DNA of 58,002 nucleotides, taken from NCBI GenBank assembly GCA_021822985.1, contig JAKAPZ010000003.1, forward strand, positions 1 to 58,002, written 5' to 3'. Below are positions 8,543 through 16,954 of this stretch, one piece after another (positions within the stretch are counted from its first letter, which is position 1; each line of letters opens with the position of its first letter). The stretch comes from Thermoplasmata archaeon. GTDB lineage: Archaea; Thermoplasmatota; Thermoplasmata; Thermoplasmatales; Thermoplasmataceae. The notes under the pieces are model-generated. The model searched no databases, was not told where the DNA came from, and worked only from the letters and a program-made list of their open reading frames with translations. A program made the position numbers and the translations under genes.

Positions 8543-9448
8543 TCACAATTTCTTTTTTGTTTCCCTGCTTCCGACAAAATCCTGAATTAATTTGGCAGCA
8601 AGCATTGCGGTATTTCCATTGTCAAAATCTGGCGTGAACTCCAATACGTCAAAACCGTATGTTCTCTTTGCTGTTTTTCTGATGAGAAATCTCACATCTG
8701 TATCCTTCAGCCCATATGGTTCAGGAGTACCCACACCTGGTGCATATGCAGGATCTATCCCATCCATGTCTATGGAAAAATAGAGTTTTTCAGGCAATTT
8801 TGATTCGATATAAGAATAGGAACTTTCAATTCCTGATTTGTTTATATCCTCAGCCCTAAGGAAAGTCACGCTGTTGTATTCAGGATCCTCATACTCTTCA
8901 ATCGAAGTAGATCTGGTTCCGAAGGAAAATATGTTTCCGGGGCCCAATATTTCAAGAGATCTTCTTGTGGCACAGGCATGATTGTTCCTGTTGCCCATAT
9001 AATCGTTCCTGAAGTCGGAGTGCGCATCGATTATTATCATACCATGGCCCTGATAATTTCTTATGGAACCACCCGTTATGGAATGCTCCCCACCTATCAT
9101 TATAGGTATCTTGCCATCTTTTCTTATTATGGAAACGACATTTTCCACTGAATCTACTGTTTCATCAGGGCTCTCCGTGACATACAGATCCCCGATATCA
9201 CACATGCCTGCTTTGGTAAAATCAACACCATAAGTTACATCGAATGATTCAAGGTTGTCGTATGCTCTTCTGACCTCCAGGGGGCCCCTTGAAGATCCTC
9301 TCCTGAAAGAGGATGTATAATCAAAAGGTACGCCAAATACTACGTATTTTGAGTCTTCATAATCAAAAACTGCGTCTGCCAATTTTCTGGGTGAAGCGTA
9401 GGCAGAGAGTTCTATTCCATGATCTTTCTGACTCCCATTGCTTCCCAA
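8543..9448 (-). CDS. speB: Agmatinase / ureohydrolase family enzyme
   Basis: About 301 aa ureohydrolase. The manganese-site motifs are GGEHS (near residue 120), DAHSD (near 142) and SIDMDGIDP (near 227), with [13 protein letters not shown] at the substrate side. It probably hydrolyses agmatine to putrescine and urea, although other guanidino substrates are possible. The assigned start is TTG at 9448, inside the last 37 nt of the aIF5A gene; a later TTG at 9382 is an alternative. The pairing with aIF5A links polyamine supply to hypusine formation (inference). Confidence 0.88.
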   Translation of the reverse strand: MGSNGSQKDHGIELSAYASPRKLADAVFDYEDSKYVVFGVPFDYTSSFRRGSSRGPLEVRRAYDNLESFDVTYGVDFTKAGMCDIGDLYVTESPDETVDSVENVVSIIRKDGKIPIMIGGEHSITGGSIRNYQGHGMIIIDAHSDFRNDYMGNRNNHACATRRSLEILGPGNIFSFGTRSTSIEEYEDPEYNSVTFLRAEDINKSGIESSYSYIESKLPEKLYFSIDMDGIDPAYAPGVGTPEPYGLKDTDVRFLIRKTAKRTYGFDVLEFTPDFDNGNTAMLAAKLIQDFVGSRETKKKL

Positions 9449-9795
9449 TAGGATACCTCCGTTCCAGCATTAACTTTTCCAACTTGCGTATCATCTATTG
9501 TCAGGATGAATGTTTCATATGTTTCTGTATCCATAAGCTGTGCTTCCTTGTTATTAACGCTAAGAACCTGGGCATTTTTCTTTTCTATAATTGGAACTTT
9601 TACCTTGTGCTTAACCGGATAAACGACGCTTCGCTTCTGATTGTCGAATATACCTATAGCAACTATTCGTCCCTTGGCTTCACCATGCTTCCCCGGTTTG
9701 GACATGTTAATTTCCATAATCTTGCACGGAGCATCATCAATGAGCATGTATCTTCCTACTTTCAATTCCCTAACTTCAGCTTCCTGCCAACTCAT
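9412..9795 (-). CDS. eif5a: Translation initiation factor aIF5A
   Basis: 127 aa. It binds the ribosomal E site and relieves stalling. The hypusine lysine sits in [14 protein letters not shown] near residues 30-43, where KPGKHG is the invariant loop. The N-terminal SH3-like and C-terminal OB domains are both present at full family length. Start ATG 9795 follows a GTGAT element. Transcribed with the agmatinase gene, which begins inside it. Confidence 0.96.
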   Translation of the reverse strand: MSWQEAEVRELKVGRYMLIDDAPCKIMEINMSKPGKHGEAKGRIVAIGIFDNQKRSVVYPVKHKVKVPIIEKKNAQVLSVNNKEAQLMDTETYETFILTIDDTQVGKVNAGTEVSYWEAMGVRKIME

Positions 9796-9899
9796 AATAT
9801 CACTGCCATATATTTTTTGATAATATATTTTTTTATTTTACCCGGTCTTGCATGCGAGAATGATATATAATCCGTTCGAATATGGATTAAATGTTTTGA

Positions 9900-11018
9900 A
9901 TGAAAATTAACAGAACATATTCAGTTGCGATCATTACACTAATCGTGATGATCCCACTTTTGTTTTTTATTTTTATGTATGATATTTCAGAGTTTTCAGT
10001 GCCTTCTCCTGAATTTAACAGATTTTACGTGTACAGCATGACTTATGGATTCCTTGCTTCTTTAGCTGCTATAGTCCTATCATTTTCAATGAGAAATATG
10101 AAAAAAAGTTCGTTGCCCTATGGGTTGGCCCTGATAAATGGCGTGCTGTGGTTCGTGGATGGAATTTTGCAGTTGCAGCCTCAGATGCCCTATGGATTTC
10201 TTGCTTTCGTAATTTATCCCGTTATATCTGGAGTCCAGTACGATTCATTGTACAATTTCCTCATGATTGGATACAATATATGGATCATACATCCTTATCA
10301 GTTCAATGCCATCAGTGGGGCAATTCAACTGTTCCTTGGAATTTCTTTCATTTTCAACAGATCTGAAAGAGGGTTGAAAATCATTGCATATGTCACTATT
10401 GCCTGGAGTCTGATCATATGGGTATTTGGAGAGGCATTTGGTGGAATATTCAGCGGAATTCCTTCCTATCTTACCGGTTTCCCTGGTTCAGCATTCGTAT
10501 ATGTTATAATGACGGTTCCATTTATTTCCGGATATTTCAATTCAAAAGAGAAACTTGTAAATTATTTCACTTACTCTGTGATTATTTATTTCACCATATC
10601 TGCTATTCTTCAGGCAATTCCCGGGAACGGATACTGGCATAATGGGGCGTATGCAAACATTGTGTACTCCAGTCTTTTTAACCTTGGCGAACCTTATATC
10701 CTTTATTTATTTCTCAACAGCCTTTGGCCTGCTTTAATTTCCTTCAATTATTACCTGAATGTCATATTCGTAATAGTTCCCGTAGCACTCATAGTATTAT
10801 TATACAGTAAAAATAGGATTTCATTTTTATTCTCTGCAGCTTACATTTTTCCTCTCTGGGTCATATTTCAGAATATGGGTATTTACGTCAACCCTTCGAC
10901 AGATCCAAACAGCGGTTTGCCCCTTGTCATGCTCCTTCTTTTCCTGTATTTGTACACGTATGAGCCATCAATTGTCGGGAAAACAATAAATGGAAGAATA
11001 GAAAATAAAATATCCTGA
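9900..11018 (+). CDS. Polytopic membrane protein, unknown function
   Basis: 372 aa with about ten hydrophobic segments spread over the whole length. Conserved-looking polar spots are WVFGEAFGGIFSG (near residue 175) and a C-terminal STDPNSGLPLVMLLL stretch. I do not recognise the family with certainty; similar E-FGG/DPNSG patterns occur in uncharacterised bacterial membrane proteins. A TATATAAT element about 34 nt before the ATG (9862-9869) is a likely promoter, divergent from aIF5A. tRNA-Pro follows 19 nt downstream on the same strand. Confidence 0.65.
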   Translation: MKINRTYSVAIITLIVMIPLLFFIFMYDISEFSVPSPEFNRFYVYSMTYGFLASLAAIVLSFSMRNMKKSSLPYGLALINGVLWFVDGILQLQPQMPYGFLAFVIYPVISGVQYDSLYNFLMIGYNIWIIHPYQFNAISGAIQLFLGISFIFNRSERGLKIIAYVTIAWSLIIWVFGEAFGGIFSGIPSYLTGFPGSAFVYVIMTVPFISGYFNSKEKLVNYFTYSVIIYFTISAILQAIPGNGYWHNGAYANIVYSSLFNLGEPYILYLFLNSLWPALISFNYYLNVIFVIVPVALIVLLYSKNRISFLFSAAYIFPLWVIFQNMGIYVNPSTDPNSGLPLVMLLLFLYLYTYEPSIVGKTINGRIENKIS

Positions 11019-11037
11019 GTATTGCTTACTGGGTTAA

Positions 11038-11110
11038 GGGTCTGTGGGGTAGCCTGGTATCCTTCCAGCTTCGGGAGTTGGAGACTCCGGTCCAAATCCG
11101 GGCAGACCCA
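11038..11110 (+). tRNA. tRNA-Pro (anticodon CGG)
   Basis: The acceptor stem GGGTCTG (11038-11044) pairs with CAGACCC (11103-11109), discriminator A. The anticodon arm is CCAGC-TTCGGGA-GTTGG with anticodon CGG. The T arm is TCCGG-TCCAAAT-CCGGG. No intron and no encoded CCA. It forms the left neighbour of the accessory island. Confidence 0.95.
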
Positions 11111-11236
11111 TTATTTCTTTTAGAACTATTTTTACGGTACAATATATAATGTTTATCTATATTTGATGCAAACCATTAGCCACATTAAAACAGTTCAAAT
11201 CTAATTCTGATTAATAAAAGAAAAGCATTGAAATCA

Positions 11237-11662
11237 TTAAACAAATGGACTGCTGATTGCAATACCGGGTATTCTGATAAAATCCTTTTCGTTTTCAGTC
11301 ATAATCTTAATAATCCCATTTTCCTTCATTGTTTCAGCTATTAAGGTGTCAAGGAATGGTGTCTTGTAGATTTTTGAAATGCTTAAAGCCGTTTTTACTG
11401 TAAGGTGATTATAGCTTATTTTCAACCACTTTGGAGAAGTTACATAAGATTCCACAATAATTTTTGCAGTATCTGTTTTCACACCTAATCTGCGTGTAAG
11501 AGCGTTGAACAATTCAACAAGTATTTGATTGGATATTACTCCTTTCACCTCACCGGAAAACACTTTTTTGACAAATATCATGCATACTTCTCTTTTTTCT
11601 GGCTCAGACAGATCGTAGGCATAACAGAGCACATTAGTGTCAAAAAAAAATTCATCTTTCAT
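11237..11662 (-). CDS. vapC: PIN-domain ribonuclease toxin VapC
   Basis: 141 aa PIN domain. Acidic active-site residues appear in FFFDTNVLCYA (D), NQILVELFNAL (E) and KTPFLDTLIAE (D), with the fourth acidic position in the C-terminal TENEKDF segment. As a type II toxin it would cleave RNA. Its start overlaps the end of the preceding antitoxin gene by 11 nt, the usual VapBC arrangement. It lies 126 bp beyond the tRNA-Pro gene. Confidence 0.85.
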   Translation of the reverse strand: MKDEFFFDTNVLCYAYDLSEPEKREVCMIFVKKVFSGEVKGVISNQILVELFNALTRRLGVKTDTAKIIVESYVTSPKWLKISYNHLTVKTALSISKIYKTPFLDTLIAETMKENGIIKIMTENEKDFIRIPGIAISSPFV

Positions 11663-11888
11663 ACAAATCTTCCCTGCTGAACTTCCATTTTTTCATTTTA
11701 ATCCCCTCGTTCAGGAACCTCATATTTTCCCTAAGAATATCCTGATCGTCATTATTGAGCCATTCTTCAAGTGCTTCATTGAAAGCTTTACCAAGAGATC
11801 CCTTTCTGTTTCCAAACTTAAGCTTAGCTTTCTCTTTAACCCTTTTTTGTAAAGATTCATCGAGATTTACAGTCACTGTTTTTCCCAT
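11652..11888 (-). CDS. vapB: VapB-type antitoxin
   Basis: 78 aa. The N-terminal half (KTVTVNLDESLQKRVKEKAK) looks like a short DNA-binding beta-strand/helix module. The C-terminal half is a charged helix ending in WKFSREDLYER, the type of segment that wraps the PIN toxin. First gene of the VapBC pair. An AT-rich stretch (11889-11935) upstream carries TATA-like sequence. Assigned mostly by context and size. Confidence 0.75.
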   Translation of the reverse strand: MGKTVTVNLDESLQKRVKEKAKLKFGNRKGSLGKAFNEALEEWLNNDDQDILRENMRFLNEGIKMKKWKFSREDLYER

Positions 11889-12160
11889 AATACAAATATA
11901 ACTTTATATCTATTAAACATTTACATAAATGACAAATGTAAATCTTTTGCTTTCCATTCAATTCTTGTTTCCTCAGAGTCACTCTATGCATATTGCCGTT
12001 AATTAGCTAAATTGTTTATGAATAAGTATTCTGCTCACAAACTTTTATTCCTTTCCTATCAGTATAGTTAAAACCGAAATTTAAAAATCATTTCCTAAGA
12101 ATTGTCCCATATACTTTCAGGCACCATAAGACTTATCTTACCGCATAACCTCATTTATGT

Positions 12161-12538
12161 GTGGATAAGGATTCTGCTTACAACTTTTGTACACATTGGC
12201 TGGCAGCATGGACTGGTAACGATCCTGACAAGCTAATGAAGTTCTACGCCATGGATGCGTATTATCTTGATCCTGCCAATCCAAAGGGCCTTAATGGAAG
12301 CAGTGAAATTTTTCCTTACTTTCGTAAACTTTTAGCTCGTAACCCTGATTGGAAGTGGGACTCTGAGGAGATATTTTCTACCCTATCTGGTTTCGTTCTT
12401 AAGTGGAGGGCAGTTATTCCAACATCCAGTGGAACAATACAAATAAAGGGGCTTGACATTGTAGAGATCCGAGAAGAACTTATTACTCGCAATGAGGTTT
12501 ACTTTGACAGATTGCCATTACAGAATCCCAATAAATAA
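12161..12538 (+). CDS. SnoaL/NTF2-like protein
   Basis: 125 aa from GTG 12161; an upstream ATG is out of frame. The cone-shaped NTF2-fold pattern is visible: WLAAWTGNDPDKLMKFYAMDAYYLDP in the N-terminal helices, then FPYFRKLLARNPDWKWD, then beta strands ending EVYFDRLPL. Proteins of this fold include polyketide cyclases, epoxide hydrolases and many binding proteins, so the substrate cannot be read. It stands alone, with no neighbour within 270 bp upstream or 190 bp downstream. Confidence 0.7.
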   Translation: MDKDSAYNFCTHWLAAWTGNDPDKLMKFYAMDAYYLDPANPKGLNGSSEIFPYFRKLLARNPDWKWDSEEIFSTLSGFVLKWRAVIPTSSGTIQIKGLDIVEIREELITRNEVYFDRLPLQNPNK

Positions 12539-12624
12539 ACTCTTTTTGAAGATTGAAATACAACAAAGAATGAACAACTATAAATCCAACAATTCTGAAA
12601 AAACATCAATTCAATAAAACACAA

Positions 12625-12660
12625 TGGAAGGAGGGAGCAATTTAATGGATTGTGTTGATA
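12625..12660 (+). repeat. Decayed copy A of the tRNA-Cys-end/palindrome repeat
   Basis: GGAAGGAGGGAG followed by CAATTTAATGGATTGTG and TTGATA aligns with copy B at 16057-16093 with several substitutions and gaps. The DNA that follows (to about 13130) aligns with the DNA that follows copy B, so repeat and vapC were duplicated as one block. Weak on its own, convincing with its flank. Confidence 0.6.
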
Positions 12661-12730
12661 CGTGTTTTTATCAGGCACAATACCTGTCCTGAGAAACGTG
12701 AATAAAAGTGCGTGACAATGGCTACTTGGA

Positions 12731-13130
12731 TCATTTGAGTATTTTTTTATGTCAACAAATTTAACTTTACTTACCCCTTCATAAGATTTTGGAAATCTAT
12801 CGTCATTAGAAATCAGAAATCTGGCCGGATTTAATTGCGGTTGCTAGAATCATAGAAACTGGAAGTTTCAAACATGTTTTTGCTCTGACCTTAGTTGAGG
12901 TAACTGTGATATCTGCTGTTGAAGGAACTACCATCATACGTTTATCCGCGATGCCTGCAGAAAGAAATTGTTCAGCCTCAGACTTCTATTCTCTGGGTAG
13001 AATCACGTCAAGATTTCTGAAATAACCTGTGTTGGTATAACTGCATCCAAGTTTCTTTTCTCAACAGAAAGTAGAACCACTTGGAGTGCGAATAATGTTT
13101 TATTTACTTGTTAAGCACATTAACTGTAAA
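12731..13130 (-). pseudogene. vapC pseudogene, duplicate of the gene at 16165
   Basis: The DNA matches the vapC at 16165-16602 along nearly its whole length and in the same orientation, for example the shared run AAATCTATCGTCATTAGAAA near 12793, but carries substitutions and small indels that destroy the frame. The stop region (TCATTTGAGT on + strand) is conserved. Homology ends near 13130, so the first 12-15 codons with the PIN aspartate are lost and no vapB remains. The IS remnant begins directly beyond. An older, decayed copy of the cassette that is still intact at 16 kb. Confidence 0.85.
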
Positions 13131-13149
13131 CGCCAAGTGAAATTTACCC

Positions 13150-13730
13150 ATTATCGGCAATTGAAAAGTATCCAAAAAAGGCAGAACAGGATCAGAACTG
13201 CAGAAAGGACGATACTGGGAAGAGAGGAAAGGATATATTCCCTTACCAGAAGATCAAAGGATGGAACATGGTCAAAGAAGTGATCGGGATTATATTTCGG
13301 GAACAAGATTCACTCCGTAGTTGGGATGGACATGTCACCCATCCATGACTTTGTTGTGACTGATGCTTCCAAACATAATTCACACATCGATCCTGGCATT
13401 CCCAATTATCATAACAGAGGAAATTCGGATTCAGGAACACGAGGCATAGATGCAACCATGGACAAAGCCTCAAGGAATCATTCCCTGACCATAAAACAGA
13501 TCAGGAGGAATCTCAGAATAACAAGGAAGAGATCACCTTGCGAGAGGCCCTATTCTATCATGAAGAAAATATTTCATGGCAATCTTGTATTCATCACCAT
13601 GGTGAGGAGGGTAAGAGTCAGGGCAACATTCATGTGCCTTGGACATAATCTTCTCATGCCTATCTCACTGGAAAAGGAAGGCGGGATAGTTCAGCACTCA
13701 TTAATTGATGAAAAAAATAGAATAAAATAG
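13150..13730 (+). pseudogene. IS5-like DDE transposase, C-terminal remnant
   Basis: One frame, broken by an in-frame TGA at 13281-13283, reads DGTWSKK-stop-SGLYFGNKIHSVVGMDMS, then VVTDASKHNSHID and RGIDATMDKASRNHSLTIKQ, and ends RSPCERPYSIMKKIFHGN. This order matches the C-terminal catalytic half of IS4/IS5-type transposases (second D, then the E in the ERP-Y motif). The N-terminal catalytic part and terminal repeats are not recognisable. Nonfunctional remnant of an insertion sequence next to the truncated vapC copy. Confidence 0.75.
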
Positions 13731-13842
13731 ATAGAAAATATGGATCATGGGCCTGTCTTTTTCCATAATCTGTTTTAAAATTTTCGTAAAATGAATCAGA
13801 GTCAGAATCTTTGTAAAAACTTGGTGTAATTAGGAAACCTCT

Positions 13843-14172
13843 TCAGTATTTGAATCTCTTTTCATACTCCTTGTGTGGAAACCACTCCAACAGAATTGCA
13901 ATTATTTCAACTTCACTCCCAGCAACGGAATAAATCAACCTCCAAGCGTTGGGTAAGTTGTATTTCCATAGGTTGTCGATCTTATATTTGCTCACGTAAG
14001 TTTTTGGTATTTGCAATTTTGGTATCTGAATACCACAGAAAGGATTTTGCTTAAGGTCGTCAGTCGCCCGTTCCATGAATTTGTAAAGTGAAGGATTATC
14101 CGTCTTCATCCTGAGATAGGCTTTCTGGACATCTTCATCTGCAAATACCACTGTGATCCTCTTATCAATCAC
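13843..14172 (-). CDS. RelE/ParE-like toxin candidate
   Basis: 109 aa from GTG 14172. A short alpha/beta protein with a helical first half (EDVQKAYLRMKTDNPSLYKFMERA), the segment NPFCGIQIPK, and a beta-rich end with NAWRLIYSVAGSEVEIIAILLEW followed by HKEYEKRF. This fits the RelE/YoeB fold, where a C-terminal histidine/tyrosine patch acts on mRNA. It follows its partner gene by one shared nucleotide (TAGTG), as toxins usually do. Family by pattern and context, not by a diagnostic motif. Confidence 0.7.
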   Translation of the reverse strand: MIDKRITVVFADEDVQKAYLRMKTDNPSLYKFMERATDDLKQNPFCGIQIPKLQIPKTYVSKYKIDNLWKYNLPNAWRLIYSVAGSEVEIIAILLEWFPHKEYEKRFKY

Positions 14173-14435
14173 TACTTCAACACCAGCTTGCTGTTACTGT
14201 ACTTACTCACAAGTTCAGGATTCCACACCCAGATTATCTTACCTTTATCTTGGACAATCTTTCCTGAATCTTCCAAGTAAGAAATGATAAGGTTAAAAGT
14301 TTGGTACATCACTTTTTTTTCCAGTGAAAGCCAAAGCTGCCTCTTTGATGGATATTCTTCCGCTTTTCTCAGGGCATCTTCTACCATGAGAACTGTGTCC
14401 AACCTCGGATAGTGTATTATTGGCTTGTTCTCCAT
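14172..14435 (-). CDS. Antitoxin-like partner of the RelE-like protein
   Basis: 87 aa from ATG 14435 (MENKPIIHYPRLDTVLMVED). The frame is open to 14519, but a TATA box lies within that extension, so the shorter start is chosen as a leaderless gene. The body looks like a small winged helix: RKLW-like RQLWLSLEKKVMYQTFNLIISYLEDSGKI, then a beta hairpin and IWVWNPELVSKY. No classical antitoxin domain is recognised; the role follows from pairing with the RelE-like gene. Confidence 0.65.
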   Translation of the reverse strand: MENKPIIHYPRLDTVLMVEDALRKAEEYPSKRQLWLSLEKKVMYQTFNLIISYLEDSGKIVQDKGKIIWVWNPELVSKYSNSKLVLK

Positions 14436-14447
14436 TAGATTGTATAT

Positions 14448-14465
14448 TCTTATATAATATATAAA
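14448..14465 (-). promoter_or_regulatory. TATA box of the 14.2-kb toxin-antitoxin pair
   Basis: On the minus strand TTTATATATTATATAAG lies about 15-30 nt before ATG 14435, the spacing of a TATA box for a leaderless archaeal transcript. It falls inside the longer open frame and argues against the upstream start. Confidence 0.55.
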
Positions 14466-14582
14466 CGTATATACGTCCTTCATTGCACGAAATGAAATGT
14501 AATTGCTTTGCAAAACCAACCGTTTCCTAAAAGAATTACCACGAAGGATAAGTTAGTCATATGCCTAAGAGTTTACACAGGC

Positions 14583-14981
14583 TCACTTGAGATCATCAAG
14601 AGCCGTGTTCCCGATATCATTTCCGGGATTTCTCATGAGTTCTTCCATGATTCGTTTTTCCGCTTTTCTGTGATGGATAACGAATGTTGGTCCACGAATT
14701 CCAAGCTTCGCAGCCAACTCTTTGACTCCGATCTTCTTTGGGAAATCATAATAGCCATTCTCGAAGGCAGTGATTATGACTTCCCTCTGCATGTCCGTGA
14801 GCACATTCAAGGGCGAATCGGATGAGAACGAAGCGTCCTGAATGGATGAAACTTTGTAAGGGATCTGTGATTCTTCTGCCATCTTTAACAGTTTCTTAAT
14901 CGCGGAGACATTTCCCAGATAGGCAACCTTCACCCACCCATTTTCGTATGGATGGAGATCTGCATTTCTCTTGGCGGTCAT
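14583..14981 (-). pseudogene. HTH_10 (bacterio-opsin-activator-type) regulator, 5'-truncated
   Basis: 132 codons remain. The C-terminal helix-turn-helix is clear: LTDMQREVIITAFENGYYDFPKKIGVKELAAKLGI (about residues 62-96), followed by a recognition helix and KRIMEEL. Family members normally have about 90 more N-terminal residues. Here the frame enters, near 14950-14981, DNA that on the other strand codes for an MFS membrane segment, so the 5' part was lost by a recombination joining the two genes. A truncated but translated protein is possible. Confidence 0.65.
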
Positions 14982-15855
14982 CCTCAGTCTCTTCTTAATG
15001 GTTCTAGCTCTTGTGTTTCTGCAACGAAGCAGAGCACACTCTGAAGGAAAAGTTGACTACCTGAGCGCCTTGGCGTTAATGGGAGGGGGTCGGTTTCCCG
15101 CTTTTGTACCTATCGGAAGGTGCCCAGATGGGATGGTGGTCTTTCCAAGAAATATTGTTTCTAATCATTGGTGTGATTGCTCTCATCGCGTTCCTTTATC
15201 TCAGCATTAAGGGCTCAAGTCCACTTATCCCATTGGGGTTCCTCAGGGAACGGAATGTCCTTATCGCAAACACGATTGCTTTTCTGGCGGCGATGGCAAA
15301 CTTTGTGGCCTTTTACGCCTTCATATATCTAGCAGAATTGCAAAAGCCCTATGGTTTCTCCCTGAATGTCCTGGAAGCAGCAAGGGCACTTTTGCCCGCA
15401 ATGGTCGCCATGTTTTAGGCGGGATACTTGCCGGGACAGGGACTTCCAAGATTGGACCAAAACCGATAATTTTTGTAGGATCTTTGTTGATGTTGTTGAG
15501 CTTTATTCTTTTCATGGTAAACAGGGCAACGGTTTTTGACCTGCAGATGGACGCAGCCGTTTCTCTTGGAGGAATGATGCCATCGTTTGTATCCGTGGTT
15601 AACATGATTTCAGTGGCACTTCCGAGTGATTTCATTGCCGTGTGGCAGTCGGTCAACAACACATTGAAGAGCGTGGGGAACAGTGTGGGCCATGTTGTGG
15701 CCACAACGATCATGGCGCAATATACCGTCGCCGACACTGGTTTACCGTCAGGGGTTGCTTTCGATTCTATGTTTCTGCTGTCAATAATCATATCGATAAT
15801 GATCATAGCGATCACCCTGTTTATCAGCAACTACAGGCTGGCACAACCGAAATAA
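14950..15855 (+). pseudogene. DHA2-type MFS drug exporter, truncated and frameshifted
   Basis: Pieces in alternating frames follow the second half of a 14-TM EmrB/QacA-type exporter: FLMVLALVFLQRSRA...VDYLSALALMGGG (from about 14950), then GVIALIAFLYLSIKG...PLIPLGFLRERNVLIANT (frame of 15104, stop at 15416), then GPKPIIFVGSLLMLLSFILF and the C-terminal segments (frame of 15484, end 15855). At least two frameshifts separate them. The N-terminal half is missing at the junction with the truncated regulator. Dead gene. Confidence 0.8.
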
Positions 15856-15920
15856 AGCTGGGAATCGACGAGTTCGCAATGAACCATTAATCTATCTTGA
15901 AGGTCCGTACCGTATTGATT

Positions 15921-15940
15921 CCAGAGCATTATTGCTCTGG
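15921..15940 (+). terminator. Perfect hairpin behind the MFS remnant
   Basis: CCAGAGCA-TTAT-TGCTCTGG forms an 8-bp stem with a 4-nt loop 66 nt past the MFS stop. No T-run follows, so it may be a transcript-end structure or just a relic of the incoming element. The surrounding 15856-16056 holds no gene. Confidence 0.4.
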
Positions 15941-16056
15941 GTCGGAATTGTTGGAACGCTTCAATAGAGTCAGAGTACAAATACAATTTTGCGCGAATCC
16001 ATAGCTGTTTGCAGCTGGACTGCGTGTAAGATTGGTTTCAGACAAATTTGGAACAA

Positions 16057-16093
16057 GGATAGGTAGGGAGTCACTTAATTGATTAAGTGGATA
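16057..16093 (+). repeat. tRNA-Cys-end/palindrome repeat, copy B (att-like)
   Basis: GGATAGGTAGGGA (16057-16069) is identical to the last 13 bp of tRNA-Cys as read on the + strand (18934-18946). It is followed by GT, the near-perfect palindrome CACTTAATTGATTAAGTG and GATA. Copy C (17741) has the same structure with one change. The 3' end of vapC lies 72 bp beyond. Reads as an attachment site left by an integrated element. Confidence 0.8.
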
Positions 16094-16164
16094 CAAGACT
16101 TTATCAGGCAACAAGACCAGCCCTGAGAAATACACGCAATAGTACCTGATCAAGGTCACCTGGA

Positions 16165-16602
16165 TCATTTGAGTATTTCTAACACATCCGTGGATTTAAT
16201 TGTACTGACTCCTTCATAAGATTTGGGAAATCTATCGTCATTAGAAATCAGAAATCTAGCCCGGCTTTTGATAGCGGTTGCTAGAATCATAGAATCATGC
16301 AGTTTCAAACCTGTATTTGCTCTGACCTTAGCTGAGGTAATTGCGATATCTAAGGTTAGAGGGACTGTTATCATACGTTTATCAGCAATTACTGCAGAGA
16401 GAAACTGTTCAGCATCAGAATTTCTATTCTCTAGGTAGAATCCCGTCAGGACTTCTGAAATAACCAGTGTTGGTATAACTGCCTCCAAGTTTCCTTTCTC
16501 AACAGAAAGTAAGACCTCTTTGGAGTATGAATAATGCGTCGCTTCCTTGTTGAGCACGTTAAGAAAAACGTTTGTATCGATACAGGCTCTAATCCCACTC
16601 AT
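16165..16602 (-). CDS. vapC: PIN-domain ribonuclease toxin VapC
   Basis: 145 aa from ATG 16602, which overlaps the vapB stop by 14 nt; the longer frame to 16656 would run through vapB. The PIN acidic residues lie in RACIDTNVFLNVL (D), LVISEVLTGFY (E), GLKLHDSMILATA (D) and LISNDDRF (D). Intact, unlike its duplicate at 12731. Together with vapB it forms the cassette delimited by repeats B and D. Confidence 0.88.
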   Translation of the reverse strand: MSGIRACIDTNVFLNVLNKEATHYSYSKEVLLSVEKGNLEAVIPTLVISEVLTGFYLENRNSDAEQFLSAVIADKRMITVPLTLDIAITSAKVRANTGLKLHDSMILATAIKSRARFLISNDDRFPKSYEGVSTIKSTDVLEILK

Positions 16603-16849
16603 CTCTAATGCCTCTAAGTGTTCTTGAAGCTTCTTTCCCGAGTGGCCTGGCCTCATCTAAGACGGAGACTAAGCTATTCTTCTGCGCTTTCTTGATTATA
16701 ACTTCGCCATCTTTCTTCTCAAAGAGAATCTTGTCCCCACCTGAAACTCCCAATGCATTCCTGATATCCTTCGGGATTGTGATCTGACCTTTTGAGGTGA
16801 TTTTTCCTAGTTCTATCACTTGCGCATTACCAATGAGTAATGAATTCAT
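16589..16849 (-). CDS. vapB: AbrB/MazE-type antitoxin VapB
   Basis: 86 aa. The swapped-hairpin AbrB DNA-binding domain is clear in ELGKITSKGQITIPKDIRNALGVSGGDKILF (residues 13-43), with the typical KGQITIPK core. The C-terminal tail (ARPLGKEASRTLRGIRDEWD) should bind the PIN toxin. Likely autorepresses its own promoter, as the family does. Start ATG 16849. Confidence 0.88.
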   Translation of the reverse strand: MNSLLIGNAQVIELGKITSKGQITIPKDIRNALGVSGGDKILFEKKDGEVIIKKAQKNSLVSVLDEARPLGKEASRTLRGIRDEWD

Positions 16850-16915
16850 TACATTTAATCATTTCTATTTAACAGAAATACCTGCTCTTCGACCAGATCG
16901 GTGATCACTAACTAA

Positions 16916-16936
16916 GGATAGGTAATTAAGTAGATA
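16916..16936 (+). repeat. tRNA-Cys-end repeat, internally deleted copy D
   Basis: GGATAGGTA directly joined to ATTAAGTAGATA equals copies B and C with about 16 bp missing (GGGAGTCACTTAATTA region) and one substitution. It separates the vapBC cassette from the hydrolase cassette. Confidence 0.6.
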
Positions 16937-16954
16937 TTTCTGAATACGGAAATT

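Noticed and set aside
11038-11110. tRNA-Pro as a second integration target
   Set aside because: Its 3' end sequence was not found again in the island, so only tRNA-Cys is supported.
15929-16168. 79-codon minus-strand frame downstream of vapC
   Set aside because: It runs through the att-like repeat and the hairpin, with no family features.
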